A program made the position numbers and the translations under genes. A stretch of DNA of 64,000 nt, from the NCBI RefSeq assembly GCF_032678705.1, contig NZ_JAVTSS010000001.1, positions 1,736,001 through 1,800,000 on the forward strand, written 5' to 3'. Shown piece by piece: positions 26,723 to 35,102 of this stretch (its first letter is position 1; each line of letters opens with the position of its first letter). The DNA comes from Pedobacter frigiditerrae (GTDB lineage: Bacteria > Bacteroidota > Bacteroidia > Sphingobacteriales > Sphingobacteriaceae). The notes below the pieces were generated by a model. The model ran no database searches, had not been told where the DNA came from, and saw only the letters and a program-made list of their open reading frames with translations.

Positions 26723-28423
26723 ATGAACGAAACGAGCTATGTTATTGGCGTAGATTATGGAACCGATTCAGTAAGGTCCGTATTGGTAGACACCGCTAAT
26801 GGAAAGGAAATCTCCTCTTCTGTATTCTTTTATCCGCGATGGAAAAAAGGTATGTATTGCAATCCTACACAAAATCAATTTAGGCAACACCCTTTAGATT
26901 ATATTGAAGGCTTAGAGCATACCATAAAGGAATGTATTGTAAAAGCTGGAGGTAGCAACATTGCAAGCGCTATAAAAGGAATTACTATTGATACAACAGG
27001 CTCTACTCCTATTGCTGTTGATAAAACTGGAACTCCATTATCATTAACAAAGGAATTTGAAGAAAATCCAAATGCGATGTTTGTACTTTGGAAAGACCAT
27101 ACAGCAGTTAAAGAGGCTAATGAAATAAACGAACACGCTACTAAATTCCCTACAAATTATTTAAGTTATGTGGGTGGAATTTATTCATCAGAATGGTTTT
27201 GGTCAAAATTACTTCACATTCTTAGGGTAGATAAAGTTGTAAGAAAAAATACAGTTTCTTGGGTAGAGCAATGTGATTGGATTCCTTTTTTACTTTGTGG
27301 TGAAACCGACGTAAATAATTTAAAACGTAGTCGTTGTGCGGCTGGTCACAAAGCTTTATGGGCAGAAGAATTTGGTGGATTACCACCAGAAGAATTCTTC
27401 ACCAAATTAGACCCACTTTTAAAAGGTTATAGAGAGGTAGCCTTCAAAGAAACTTATACTTCAGATATCCCAGCAGGTAAATTAAGTGCAGAATGGGCAA
27501 ATAAATTAGGATTAAGTACTGATGTTGTCATTGGAGTAGGTGCTTTTGATGCGCACATGGGTGCCGTTGGTGGGCAAATTGAACCTTACTACCTAAGCAA
27601 GGTTATGGGTACAAGTACTTGCGATATTCTTGTTGCGCCTAATAAGGATATGAAGAATAAATTAGTTGGCGGTATTTGCGGTCAAGTTAATGGTTCTGTA
27701 ATACCTGGTATGGCTGGTTTAGAAGCAGGACAATCTGCTTTTGGCGATGTGTATGCTTGGTTTAAAAATTTAATTAGTTGGCCGTTAAATAATTTATTAA
27801 ATAATTCATTAATTATTGATGAAACAACAGCTAACGCGTTAAGAGAAGAAGTTGAAGGTAAAATCATATCAACCTTAAGCAAACAAGCTGAGGCATTAAC
27901 AGATGATGATTATGCAGAACTTGCCGTAGACTGGTTAAATGGTAGAAGAACGCCAAATGCAAATCAAGAACTTAAAGGAGCAATTACAGGCTTAGGCTTA
28001 GGAACAGATGCACCAAGGGTTTTTAGAGCATTAGCTGAAGCAACGTGTTTTGGTGCAAAAAGCATAGTAGAAACTTTTAAAGAACAACATGTTCCTGTAA
28101 AAGGAATTATAGGCATTGGTGGTGTAGCTAAAAAATCGCCTTATATCATGCAAATGATGGCTGATATCTTAGAAATGCCTATCAGAATTCATCGTTTTGA
28201 GCATACTTGTGCTTTGGGTGCTGCTATGTTTGCGGCAGTTGTAGCGGGAATTTATCCAAATGTAGAAGCTGCAATGAAAGCAATGGGCACTGGTTTTGAA
28301 AAAGAATACCTGCCAAATCTTAAAAAGAGAAAAATGTATCGTCACCATTACCTTCAATATCAAACTTTAGGTAGGCATATAGAAAAATATAACAAAAAGG
28401 AAGCAAATCCTTATTTATCATGA
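26723..28423 (+). CDS. araB: L-ribulokinase
   Basis: FGGY-family kinase phosphorylating L-ribulose to L-ribulose 5-phosphate. The 566-aa length matches AraB. VIGVDYGTDSVRSVLVD is the N-terminal phosphate-binding loop; GITIDTTGSTPIAVD, WKDHTA, and the catalytic GVGAFDAHMGAVGGQ (with the Asp base) follow, and GIGGVAKKSPYIMQMMADIL is the ADP-binding segment. The stop overlaps the araD start by four bases. It is the first gene of the arabinose operon, with no ara regulator gene next to it. Confidence 0.95.
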   Translation: MNETSYVIGVDYGTDSVRSVLVDTANGKEISSSVFFYPRWKKGMYCNPTQNQFRQHPLDYIEGLEHTIKECIVKAGGSNIASAIKGITIDTTGSTPIAVDKTGTPLSLTKEFEENPNAMFVLWKDHTAVKEANEINEHATKFPTNYLSYVGGIYSSEWFWSKLLHILRVDKVVRKNTVSWVEQCDWIPFLLCGETDVNNLKRSRCAAGHKALWAEEFGGLPPEEFFTKLDPLLKGYREVAFKETYTSDIPAGKLSAEWANKLGLSTDVVIGVGAFDAHMGAVGGQIEPYYLSKVMGTSTCDILVAPNKDMKNKLVGGICGQVNGSVIPGMAGLEAGQSAFGDVYAWFKNLISWPLNNLLNNSLIIDETTANALREEVEGKIISTLSKQAEALTDDDYAELAVDWLNGRRTPNANQELKGAITGLGLGTDAPRVFRALAEATCFGAKSIVETFKEQHVPVKGIIGIGGVAKKSPYIMQMMADILEMPIRIHRFEHTCALGAAMFAAVVAGIYPNVEAAMKAMGTGFEKEYLPNLKKRKMYRHHYLQYQTLGRHIEKYNKKEANPYLS

Positions 28424-29118
28424 GTTATACAGACATAAAAGAAGAAGCTTATATCGCTAACATGCGATTGCCAAAATTGAATTTAGTATTATTCACCTTT
28501 GGTAATGTTAGCGCAGCTGATAGAGCAAGGGGCGTATTTGCCATTAAACCAAGTGGTGTACCTTATGAAGATTTAACGCCAGAGAAAATGGTGATTGTAG
28601 ATTTCGAAGGTAACACGGTTGAAGGAAATTTAAGGCCTTCATCGGATACGCAAACTCACGCTGTTTTATACAAAAACTGGAATGACATTAGTGGAATTGT
28701 TCACACACATTCTACTTACGCAACAGCTTGGGCACAAGCTCAACTGCCTATTCCAATTTTCGGCACAACACATGCAGACCACTTAACAGTTGATATTCCT
28801 TGTGCACCGCCAATGAATGATGAAATGATTAAAGGTAATTACGAATATGAAACTGGTTTCCAAATCATCAATCACTTTAAAAACCTAGAATTAAGTCATA
28901 AAGAGGTGGAAATGATTTTAGTGGGTAACCACGCTCCTTTTACTTGGGGTAAATCTGCAGAAAAAGCAGTTTACAACAGTGCAGTTTTAGAAGCGGTAGC
29001 GCAAATGGCATTATTAACACAACAGATTAATCCAAGTGCACCTAGATTAAAAGATTCGTTGATACAAAAGCATTTTGAGCGTAAACACGGTGCTGGCGCT
29101 TATTATGGACAGGAATAA
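28420..29118 (+). CDS. araD: L-ribulose-5-phosphate 4-epimerase
   Basis: Class II aldolase-fold epimerase giving D-xylulose 5-phosphate. In this 232-aa protein the zinc and catalytic residues fall at positions equivalent to the E. coli enzyme: D76, H95, H97 and H171. KPSGVPYEDL and the SSDTQTH segment bind the phosphate. It overlaps araB by four bases, so the two are coupled. The product enters the pentose phosphate pathway, where rpe in this window acts. Confidence 0.95.
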   Translation: MSYTDIKEEAYIANMRLPKLNLVLFTFGNVSAADRARGVFAIKPSGVPYEDLTPEKMVIVDFEGNTVEGNLRPSSDTQTHAVLYKNWNDISGIVHTHSTYATAWAQAQLPIPIFGTTHADHLTVDIPCAPPMNDEMIKGNYEYETGFQIINHFKNLELSHKEVEMILVGNHAPFTWGKSAEKAVYNSAVLEAVAQMALLTQQINPSAPRLKDSLIQKHFERKHGAGAYYGQE

Positions 29119-29435
29119 GTTTGGAGATGAGAGATTGGAGTTAATAAATATTTGTAAAGCAAGGACAGTGGTTTTCACTTACAGCAGTCCCGCCAGTCGC
29201 TAAATCTTTTTGTCCTTCACTTCGGCTACGCTTGGAATGACAAAAAGTATATCGCTCCTGTCGGGTTTAGGTTTGAAAAGCTTGACTAAGTAAAATAAAC
29301 CTGATTGGAGTGAGCACGAATCCCGATTTTTCATCGGGAGAAGTAAAACGGAAAGCAGGACTATAGGAACCTATGAAAAAAGGAACCTGCTTTTCAAAAA
29401 AAGATTAAAAAACTAATAACCAATATAAAATTAAA
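29119..29435. repeat. Gene-free gap within the arabinose operon, with repeats
   Basis: No gene. It contains a CTTCACTTCGGCTACGCTTGG fragment ending AATGACAAAAAG (29205-29250), a TCCCGAT-TTTTC-ATCGGGA hairpin at 29321-29339, and CGGAAAGCAGG with a later CCTGCTTTTC that can pair. Similar CCTGATTG...GGAAAGC patterns occur at 32946-32998. The gap splits araBD from araA and its symporter, so araA may need its own promoter or rely on readthrough. Confidence 0.6.
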
Positions 29436-30926
29436 ATGATTGATTTAAAGAAACTTCAAGTTTGGTTCATCACTGGAACACAAGATTTATACGGAGAAGA
29501 AACCTTAAAACAGGTTGCAATACACGCTCAACAAGTAGCTGAAGCATTAAATAAAGAAGGAAAAATATCAGTGTCTGTGGTTTACAAGCCTATCGTAAAA
29601 ACACCAGACCAGATATTTGAAACCTTACAACAAGCTAACGTTGATAAAAATTGTATTGGCGTAATTACTTGGATGCATACCTTTTCTCCTGCTAAAATGT
29701 GGATTAGAGGTTTAAACATCCTTCAAAAACCTTTATTGCACTTACACACTCAATTCAATCGTGATATTCCTTGGAGTACCATCGATATGGATTTCATGAA
29801 CTTAAACCAAAGTGCTCACGGCGATAGAGAATTCGGTTTCATGGTTTCGCGTATGCGCAAAGACCGTAAAGTGGTAGTTGGACATTGGCAAGATGCAGAA
29901 GTTATTGGTCAGATTGATACTTGGGCAAGAGCAGCAGCTGGATGGAACGATTGGCAAGGTGCTAAGTTTGCTCGTTTTGGCGACAATATGCGTTATGTTG
30001 CTGTTACCGATGGCGATAAAGTGGAAGCTGAAATGAAATTTGGCTTTTCGGTAAACACTTACGGTATTGGCGATTTAGTAGCACTAATTAACGCAGTAAG
30101 CGATGCTGATGTTAAAGCCTTAGTTGCAGAATATGAGGCAACTTATACAATGGCAGACGATTTAAAAACTGGTGGTACTAGACATTCCTCAGTTTATGAT
30201 GCAGCTAAAATAGAAATCGGCCTAAGAAAATTCTTGGTAGACGGTAATTTTAAAGGTTTCTCTGATACTTTTGAAGATTTACACGGGATGATTCAGTTAC
30301 CTGGAATTGCTGCACAACGTTTAATGGAAGATGGTTACGGTTTTGCAGGAGAGGGCGATTGGAAAACTGCTGCTTTGGTACGTGCTTGTAAAGTAATGGG
30401 TGCTGGTTTAGCAGGTGGTAATGCTTTTATGGAAGATTATACTTATCATTTCGATCCATCAAACTCAATGGTGTTAGGCTCGCACATGTTAGAGATTGAT
30501 TCTTCTTTGGCAAAAGGAAAAGCAAGTCTAGAGGTGCATCCATTAGGCATTGGTGGTAAAGCAGACCCAGCTCGTTTGGTATTTAACGTGGCTGGAGGTA
30601 GTGCTTTAAATGCATCTTTAATTGATATGGGTAATCGTTTCCGTTTGTTGGTAAACGAAGTTGAAGCGGTTGAAGCTGAAAATGATTTACCAAATTTACC
30701 AGTAGCTAGAGTTTTATGGAAACCTTTACCAGATATGAAAACCGGTTGTGCAGCTTGGATTTATGCTGGTGGTGCTCACCATACAGTTTATAGTCAAAAC
30801 TTAACAACCGAACATTTATTAGATTTTGCAAATATTGCTGGTTTAGAATACATCAATATTGGTGCAGACACAAAAATCAATCAATTTAGAAATGAGCTTC
30901 ACTGGAATGAAGTATTTTATAAATAA
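29436..30926 (+). CDS. araA: L-arabinose isomerase
   Basis: Converts L-arabinose to L-ribulose, the first step of the pathway; Mn-dependent and cytosolic. The 496-aa protein starts [19 protein letters not shown] and contains the FNRDIPW loop and the metal/catalytic glutamates in the [36 protein letters not shown] stretch, as well as MEDYTYHF and VLGSHMLEI. All are as in AraA. It lies 317 bases past araD and 28 bases ahead of the symporter. Confidence 0.97.
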   Translation: MIDLKKLQVWFITGTQDLYGEETLKQVAIHAQQVAEALNKEGKISVSVVYKPIVKTPDQIFETLQQANVDKNCIGVITWMHTFSPAKMWIRGLNILQKPLLHLHTQFNRDIPWSTIDMDFMNLNQSAHGDREFGFMVSRMRKDRKVVVGHWQDAEVIGQIDTWARAAAGWNDWQGAKFARFGDNMRYVAVTDGDKVEAEMKFGFSVNTYGIGDLVALINAVSDADVKALVAEYEATYTMADDLKTGGTRHSSVYDAAKIEIGLRKFLVDGNFKGFSDTFEDLHGMIQLPGIAAQRLMEDGYGFAGEGDWKTAALVRACKVMGAGLAGGNAFMEDYTYHFDPSNSMVLGSHMLEIDSSLAKGKASLEVHPLGIGGKADPARLVFNVAGGSALNASLIDMGNRFRLLVNEVEAVEAENDLPNLPVARVLWKPLPDMKTGCAAWIYAGGAHHTVYSQNLTTEHLLDFANIAGLEYINIGADTKINQFRNELHWNEVFYK

Positions 30927-30954
30927 CTAAACTTAAACCAAATTTAAACCAATT

Positions 30955-32655
30955 ATGAACAATTTAACAGGGATAGATTACGCAGTATTTATCTTTTACT
31001 TTATCCTAATATCTGGCTACGGATATTGGATTTACAGTCGCAAAAAAAACAAGGAAGTATCTGGCAGCCATGATTTCTTCTTAGCCGAAGGTTCTTTAAC
31101 CTGGTGGGCAATTGGAGCATCATTAATTGCATCAAATATCTCGGCCGAACAATTTATCGGTATGAGTGGTCAGGGTTTTCAAGTTGGTATCGCAGTAGCA
31201 GCTTATGAGTGGGTAGCAGCAATCGCATTAATTATTGTGGCTGTTTGGTTTATACCTGTTTACTTAAAGAATAAAATCTATACCATGCCTCAGTTTCTAC
31301 AAACGAGGTATAACGAGACCGTAAGTTTAATTATGGCCGTTTTTTGGTTGTTTTTATACATTTTTGTTAACCTAACCTCAATTTTATACTTAGGTTCTAT
31401 AGCTATAAGTAGCATGGTAGACCCAATGTATTTCAAATACATTGTAATTGGTTTGGCTGCTTTCTCTTTGTTAATTACGCTTGGAGGTATGAAAGTAATT
31501 GGCTTTACCGATGTAATTCAAGTTGTGGTATTAATTGTAGGTGGTTTAGTTACAACTTACATCGCCTTAACTATGGTAAGTGACCACTTTGGATTGGGTA
31601 GAGATGCAATTGCGGGTTTCAAAATGTTAATGAAAGATTCGCCAGACCACTTTAAAATGGTTTTGGCAAAGCCTGATGCAAATTCTACTCAAGAGTATGT
31701 AAACAAATATTTAGCATTGCCTGGTATTGCCATGTATTTTGCTGGTCAGTGGATTGTGAACTTAAACTACTGGGGCTGTAATCAATACATTACGCAAAGA
31801 GCATTAGGTGCAGATTTAAAAACTGCTAGAACAGGTATTTTATTTGCTGGATTTTTGAAATTAGGTATGCCTATTATTGTAATGTTACCAGGTATTGCGG
31901 CTTACGTATTACACAGAAATGGGGCGCTACAACACGAAATGGCACCAGATGGTAAAGTAATTGCAGACAATGCTTATTCGGCTGTGCTAACTTTTTTACC
32001 AACTGGATTAAAAGGTCTATCATTGGCAGCCTTAACAGCAGCAATTGTAGCTTCATTGGCCGGTAAGGCAAATAGTATTTCTACCATTTGGACGTTGGAT
32101 ATTTACAAAAAATACATCAACAAAGCAGCGGATGATAAAAAACTTGTTGTTGTTGGTAGATGGAGTATCCTAGCAGCTATTATTATTTCTGTAATATTAA
32201 CTTGGGACGATTTATTAGGAATTGGTGGCGAAGGAGGATTTACTTTCATCCAAAAATATACTGGTTTTATTAGTCCTGGTGTATTTGCGATGTTTATTTT
32301 AGGTATGTTCTGGAAACGTACCACAGGAACCGCAGCAATTGCTGGTTTAGTTACTGGATTTTTACTTTCGGTAGTGTTTAATAACTATGCACCAACTTGG
32401 TTTGGACCAGATAATTTCTTGTACACCGCTTACATTAATAAAGATGGCGTTTACGAAATTCCATTCTTAATTTGTATGGGTTTATCTTTTATGTTTACCA
32501 TGATTGTAATGGTAGGATTGAGTTTATTAGGTCCTAAAGTTAATCCTAAAGCATTCGAATTAGACAAATCGATGTTTAAAGTTGCACCTTCTACTTTGGT
32601 ATTAATCGTAATTACTTTATTGATGATTACGCTGATATACGTTAAGTTCTGGTAG
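30955..32655 (+). CDS. Sodium/solute symporter (SSS family), probable L-arabinose importer
   Basis: A 566-aa inner-membrane protein of the SGLT-like SSS family with about 14 predicted helices. SLTWWAIGASLIASNISAEQFIGMSGQGFQ is the first-helix signature and GQWIVNLNYWGCNQYITQRALGA matches the conserved helix of sugar cotransporters. Because it directly follows araA and precedes a strong terminator, arabinose is the natural substrate, imported with Na+. The sugar is inferred from context only. Confidence 0.88.
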   Translation: MNNLTGIDYAVFIFYFILISGYGYWIYSRKKNKEVSGSHDFFLAEGSLTWWAIGASLIASNISAEQFIGMSGQGFQVGIAVAAYEWVAAIALIIVAVWFIPVYLKNKIYTMPQFLQTRYNETVSLIMAVFWLFLYIFVNLTSILYLGSIAISSMVDPMYFKYIVIGLAAFSLLITLGGMKVIGFTDVIQVVVLIVGGLVTTYIALTMVSDHFGLGRDAIAGFKMLMKDSPDHFKMVLAKPDANSTQEYVNKYLALPGIAMYFAGQWIVNLNYWGCNQYITQRALGADLKTARTGILFAGFLKLGMPIIVMLPGIAAYVLHRNGALQHEMAPDGKVIADNAYSAVLTFLPTGLKGLSLAALTAAIVASLAGKANSISTIWTLDIYKKYINKAADDKKLVVVGRWSILAAIIISVILTWDDLLGIGGEGGFTFIQKYTGFISPGVFAMFILGMFWKRTTGTAAIAGLVTGFLLSVVFNNYAPTWFGPDNFLYTAYINKDGVYEIPFLICMGLSFMFTMIVMVGLSLLGPKVNPKAFELDKSMFKVAPSTLVLIVITLLMITLIYVKFW

Positions 32656-32674
32656 CTTAATTGTTATAATATAG

Positions 32675-32709
32675 AAGGCGATAATCTTAATTGGTTATCG
32701 CCTTTTTTG
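32675..32709 (+). terminator. Intrinsic terminator of the arabinose operon
   Basis: AAGGCGATAA at 32675-32684 pairs perfectly with TTATCGCCTT at 32695-32704 and a T run follows. Confidence 0.92.
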
Positions 32710-33082
32710 TTCATTAATCTAACCTTAGTCTGGATTTGCAATCTCGACTAAACAAATTTTATTAAGAATTTGAAAAAAAAATGGCGAATCTTCGTGGCAA
32801 AAGATGTCCTTCTTTCCACTTCAACCCGAAAAGGTCGGGGTTTCCGTTTCTCCCGATAGCTATCGGGAAAGGTTTATAGGTTAGCGTTTGGTGGGTCTTT
32901 TGTTCGGTTGCTAAGCGCCAAGAACCACTTGCTTTAAAAAATAAACCTGATTGTAATGTAAACCAAATTCTTATTTGGTTGCAATGGAAAGCGGGGCAGG
33001 TTTAGCCAAAAGCAGTGGCAATCGTTTTCGAAATTTAAAGATTTATTTCTTACTGATCAAGCCACCAGCCAAGGAGCATATT
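32710..33082. repeat. Gene-free stretch with dispersed repeats
   Basis: No believable gene between the arabinose operon terminator and the end of the Zn-dehydrogenase gene. It has the perfect palindrome TCCCGATAGCTATCGGGA at 32851-32868 (also at 17935), a run of degenerate AACCTGATTG and GGAAAGCGGGGCAGG motifs at about 32940-33000 and an AACCAAATTC-TTATTTGGTT hairpin. The convergent big operon ends here without an obvious terminator. Confidence 0.6.
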
Positions 33083-34099
33083 TTAATCCAACTTCACCAT
33101 CGCTTTAATTACTCCATTTTTTGGGTCGAGCCAATTGGCGAACTCAGCTTTAACATTATCAAAATCAACTTGATGCGTAATGTAAGTCGTAGGGTTAACC
33201 AAACCTTTTTTCATTGAGGCTATGACGTGTTCAAAATCTTCAATGGTTGCATTTCTGCTGCTCATTAAAGTAGATTCACGTTTATGAAACTCTGGGTGAT
33301 TAAATATTAAATCGCCTTTTTGCAAACCAATCAACACAAATCTTGCTCCATGAGCCATGTAATTAATGGCATTGTTAATTGCCTTTTGGTTTCCTGTCGC
33401 ATCAATTACAACGGTTGGCATATCGCCATTGGTAATCTTGCTTAATTGCTCAACCACATCTGTATCTAAGGCATTAATTGTGTGAGCAACTTTTAATTTA
33501 TCCTTACAAAACGCCAATCTATCGTTGTTTATGTCTAAGGCGATTACCTTCGCCCCTGCTATTCTGGCAAATTCCATTGTACCTAAACCAATTGGTCCAG
33601 CACCAATTACCAAAACAAATTCATCTTGTTGAACTCCGGCTCTTCGAACCCCATGAGCACCAATTGCTAGAGGCTCAACTAAAGCCAATTCATCATAGCT
33701 TAAATCTTCTCCATGTAGTAATGTTTTAGAAGGAACAGAAAGGTATTCTCGCATTCCACCATCAACATGAACGCCACAAACTTGAATTTTTGCACAGCAA
33801 TTTGGCTTGTTCATTCTGCAAGCAATACATTCGCCGCAATTAAAATATGGGATGAAAGTTACTTTTTCGCCAACTTTAAAATCGTCATTGCCATCAACTT
33901 CAACTAGTTCTCCAGCAAGTTCGTGACCTAAAACTCTTGGATAGTTGAAGAATGGCTGTGTACCTTCAAATGCGTGTAAATCAGTTCCGCAGATACCAAT
34001 GCGCTTAATTTTAATAATGGCCTGACCTTTTTCTAACTGAGGCTTTTCAGTTGCTGAATATTCGAAAGTACCGGGAGTTGTGCAGGTTAGGGTTTTCAT
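33083..34099 (-). CDS. Zinc-dependent medium-chain sugar/polyol dehydrogenase
   Basis: A 338-aa NAD-dependent MDR dehydrogenase. Catalytic zinc ligands are C37 (GICGTD) and H59-E60 (GHE); the structural zinc site is C88, C91, C94 and C102. The Rossmann loop VIGAGPIGLGTMEFA follows near residue 164. Relatives include threonine dehydrogenase, sorbitol dehydrogenase and L-galactonate or L-idonate oxidoreductases; the substrate cannot be set by sequence alone. It is the last gene of the minus-strand catabolic block, 132 bases after the SDR gene, and so probably oxidises a sugar or sugar acid released by that locus. Confidence 0.85.
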   Translation of the reverse strand: MKTLTCTTPGTFEYSATEKPQLEKGQAIIKIKRIGICGTDLHAFEGTQPFFNYPRVLGHELAGELVEVDGNDDFKVGEKVTFIPYFNCGECIACRMNKPNCCAKIQVCGVHVDGGMREYLSVPSKTLLHGEDLSYDELALVEPLAIGAHGVRRAGVQQDEFVLVIGAGPIGLGTMEFARIAGAKVIALDINNDRLAFCKDKLKVAHTINALDTDVVEQLSKITNGDMPTVVIDATGNQKAINNAINYMAHGARFVLIGLQKGDLIFNHPEFHKRESTLMSSRNATIEDFEHVIASMKKGLVNPTTYITHQVDFDNVKAEFANWLDPKNGVIKAMVKLD

Positions 34100-34193
34100 T
34101 GGTATGGATTGTTATATTGTATTATTGCTAGATTGTTGGTGTATTTTGTGTGATTCCAATTTTGGAGGAATCTGATAATTTAAATCTTCTGAA

Positions 34194-34222
34194 TAGATTC
34201 TTCGCTGCGCTCTGAATGACAA
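34194..34222. repeat. GTCATTCCGAGG-family repeat fragment
   Basis: AATAGATTCTTCGCTGCGCT then CTGAATGACAA, like 12331-12360, with an upstream GATTCCAATTTTGGAGGAATC hairpin at 34152-34172. It occupies the SDR to dehydrogenase gap. Confidence 0.65.
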
Positions 34223-34231
34223 AACAATAAG

Positions 34232-35020
34232 TTACGCGTTTGCCAATGCTCTGTCTAGATGCACATAACCGCCATCAACATGAATAATTTGTCCAGTGGT
34301 ATGACTAGATTTATCAGACATTAAGAATGCAGCCATATTTGCAATTTCCTCAGCTGTTGTCATTCTATTTTCCAACGGAATTTTAGCAGTAATTTCTGCC
34401 AATTTCTCTTGGGCATTTGGTAAAGTTTCAATCCAGGTTTCATAAGCAGGTGTCCAACATTCGGCAACCATGATTGCATTTACACGAATACCGTATTTCA
34501 ATAGTTCGACTGCCCATTCCCTTGTTAATGCATTTCTACCTCCATTTGCCGCAGCATATGCTGAAGTATTTCCTTGTCCGGTTTCTCCAGTTTTTGAAGT
34601 AATGTTTACAATTGCACCTTTAGATTTAATTAATTCTGGCAAAGCATAGTGAGCCATTAAATAGTAATGCACCACATTTTTATGCAACGACGACATAAAA
34701 TCTTCGTAATTACCATTTTCAAGACCTACGCCGTCGTTAACTCCTGCGTTGTTTACCAAGCCGTCGATTTTACCAAACTGCGCTATAATCGCTTTAATCA
34801 CGGCTTCACAATCTTCGGGTTTAGCCAATTCTGCTACAAACTGAAAAGCTTTACCTCCATTTGCATTAATGGCATCGGTAACTATTAAGTTATCAGCTGC
34901 TTTACGACCAACAACTACAGCAATTGCTTCTTCCATAGCAAATAGCTCTGCCATTGCTTTTCCAATTCCTTTTGCACCACCAGTAATGATGATTACTTTA
35001 TCTTTTAAGTTTAAATTCAT
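34232..35020 (-). CDS. Short-chain dehydrogenase with Asn in place of catalytic Lys
   Basis: A 262-aa SDR with nucleotide loop TGGAKGIGKA (residues 13-22), NNAG at 90-93, active-site N115, S142 and Y155. The usual YxxxK motif reads YAAAN: position 159 is asparagine. The codon is AAT in the sequence given. The rest, including the GRNALTREWAVELL helix and C-terminal VDGGYVHLDRAL, is intact, so it is not a decayed gene. I recall Bacteroidota SDRs labelled L-fucose dehydrogenase with the same YAAxNGGRN pattern. Its likely role is oxidation of a hexose or deoxysugar from the locus, but with an altered proton relay the activity needs testing. Confidence 0.82.
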   Translation of the reverse strand: MNLNLKDKVIIITGGAKGIGKAMAELFAMEEAIAVVVGRKAADNLIVTDAINANGGKAFQFVAELAKPEDCEAVIKAIIAQFGKIDGLVNNAGVNDGVGLENGNYEDFMSSLHKNVVHYYLMAHYALPELIKSKGAIVNITSKTGETGQGNTSAYAAANGGRNALTREWAVELLKYGIRVNAIMVAECWTPAYETWIETLPNAQEKLAEITAKIPLENRMTTAEEIANMAAFLMSDKSSHTTGQIIHVDGGYVHLDRALANA

Positions 35021-35050
35021 AATATTTGAAATTATTGAATGAGAGATTGA

Positions 35051-35095
35051 TTGAATGAGTGAATATTTATGACGATTAATAATTCACTCATTCAA
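35051..35095. repeat. 14-bp perfect inverted repeat between DUF5703 and SDR genes
   Basis: TTGAATGAGTGAAT at 35051-35064 pairs with ATTCACTCATTCAA at 35082-35095. It is AT-rich and of microrepeat composition (GATTGAATGAG units), filling most of the 82-base gap. Confidence 0.75.
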
Positions 35096-35102
35096 AATTC
35101 AA

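Noticed and set aside
32975-33217. 80-aa open frame at the end of the Zn-dehydrogenase gene
   Set aside because: Half is repeat DNA and half is antisense to a clear gene.
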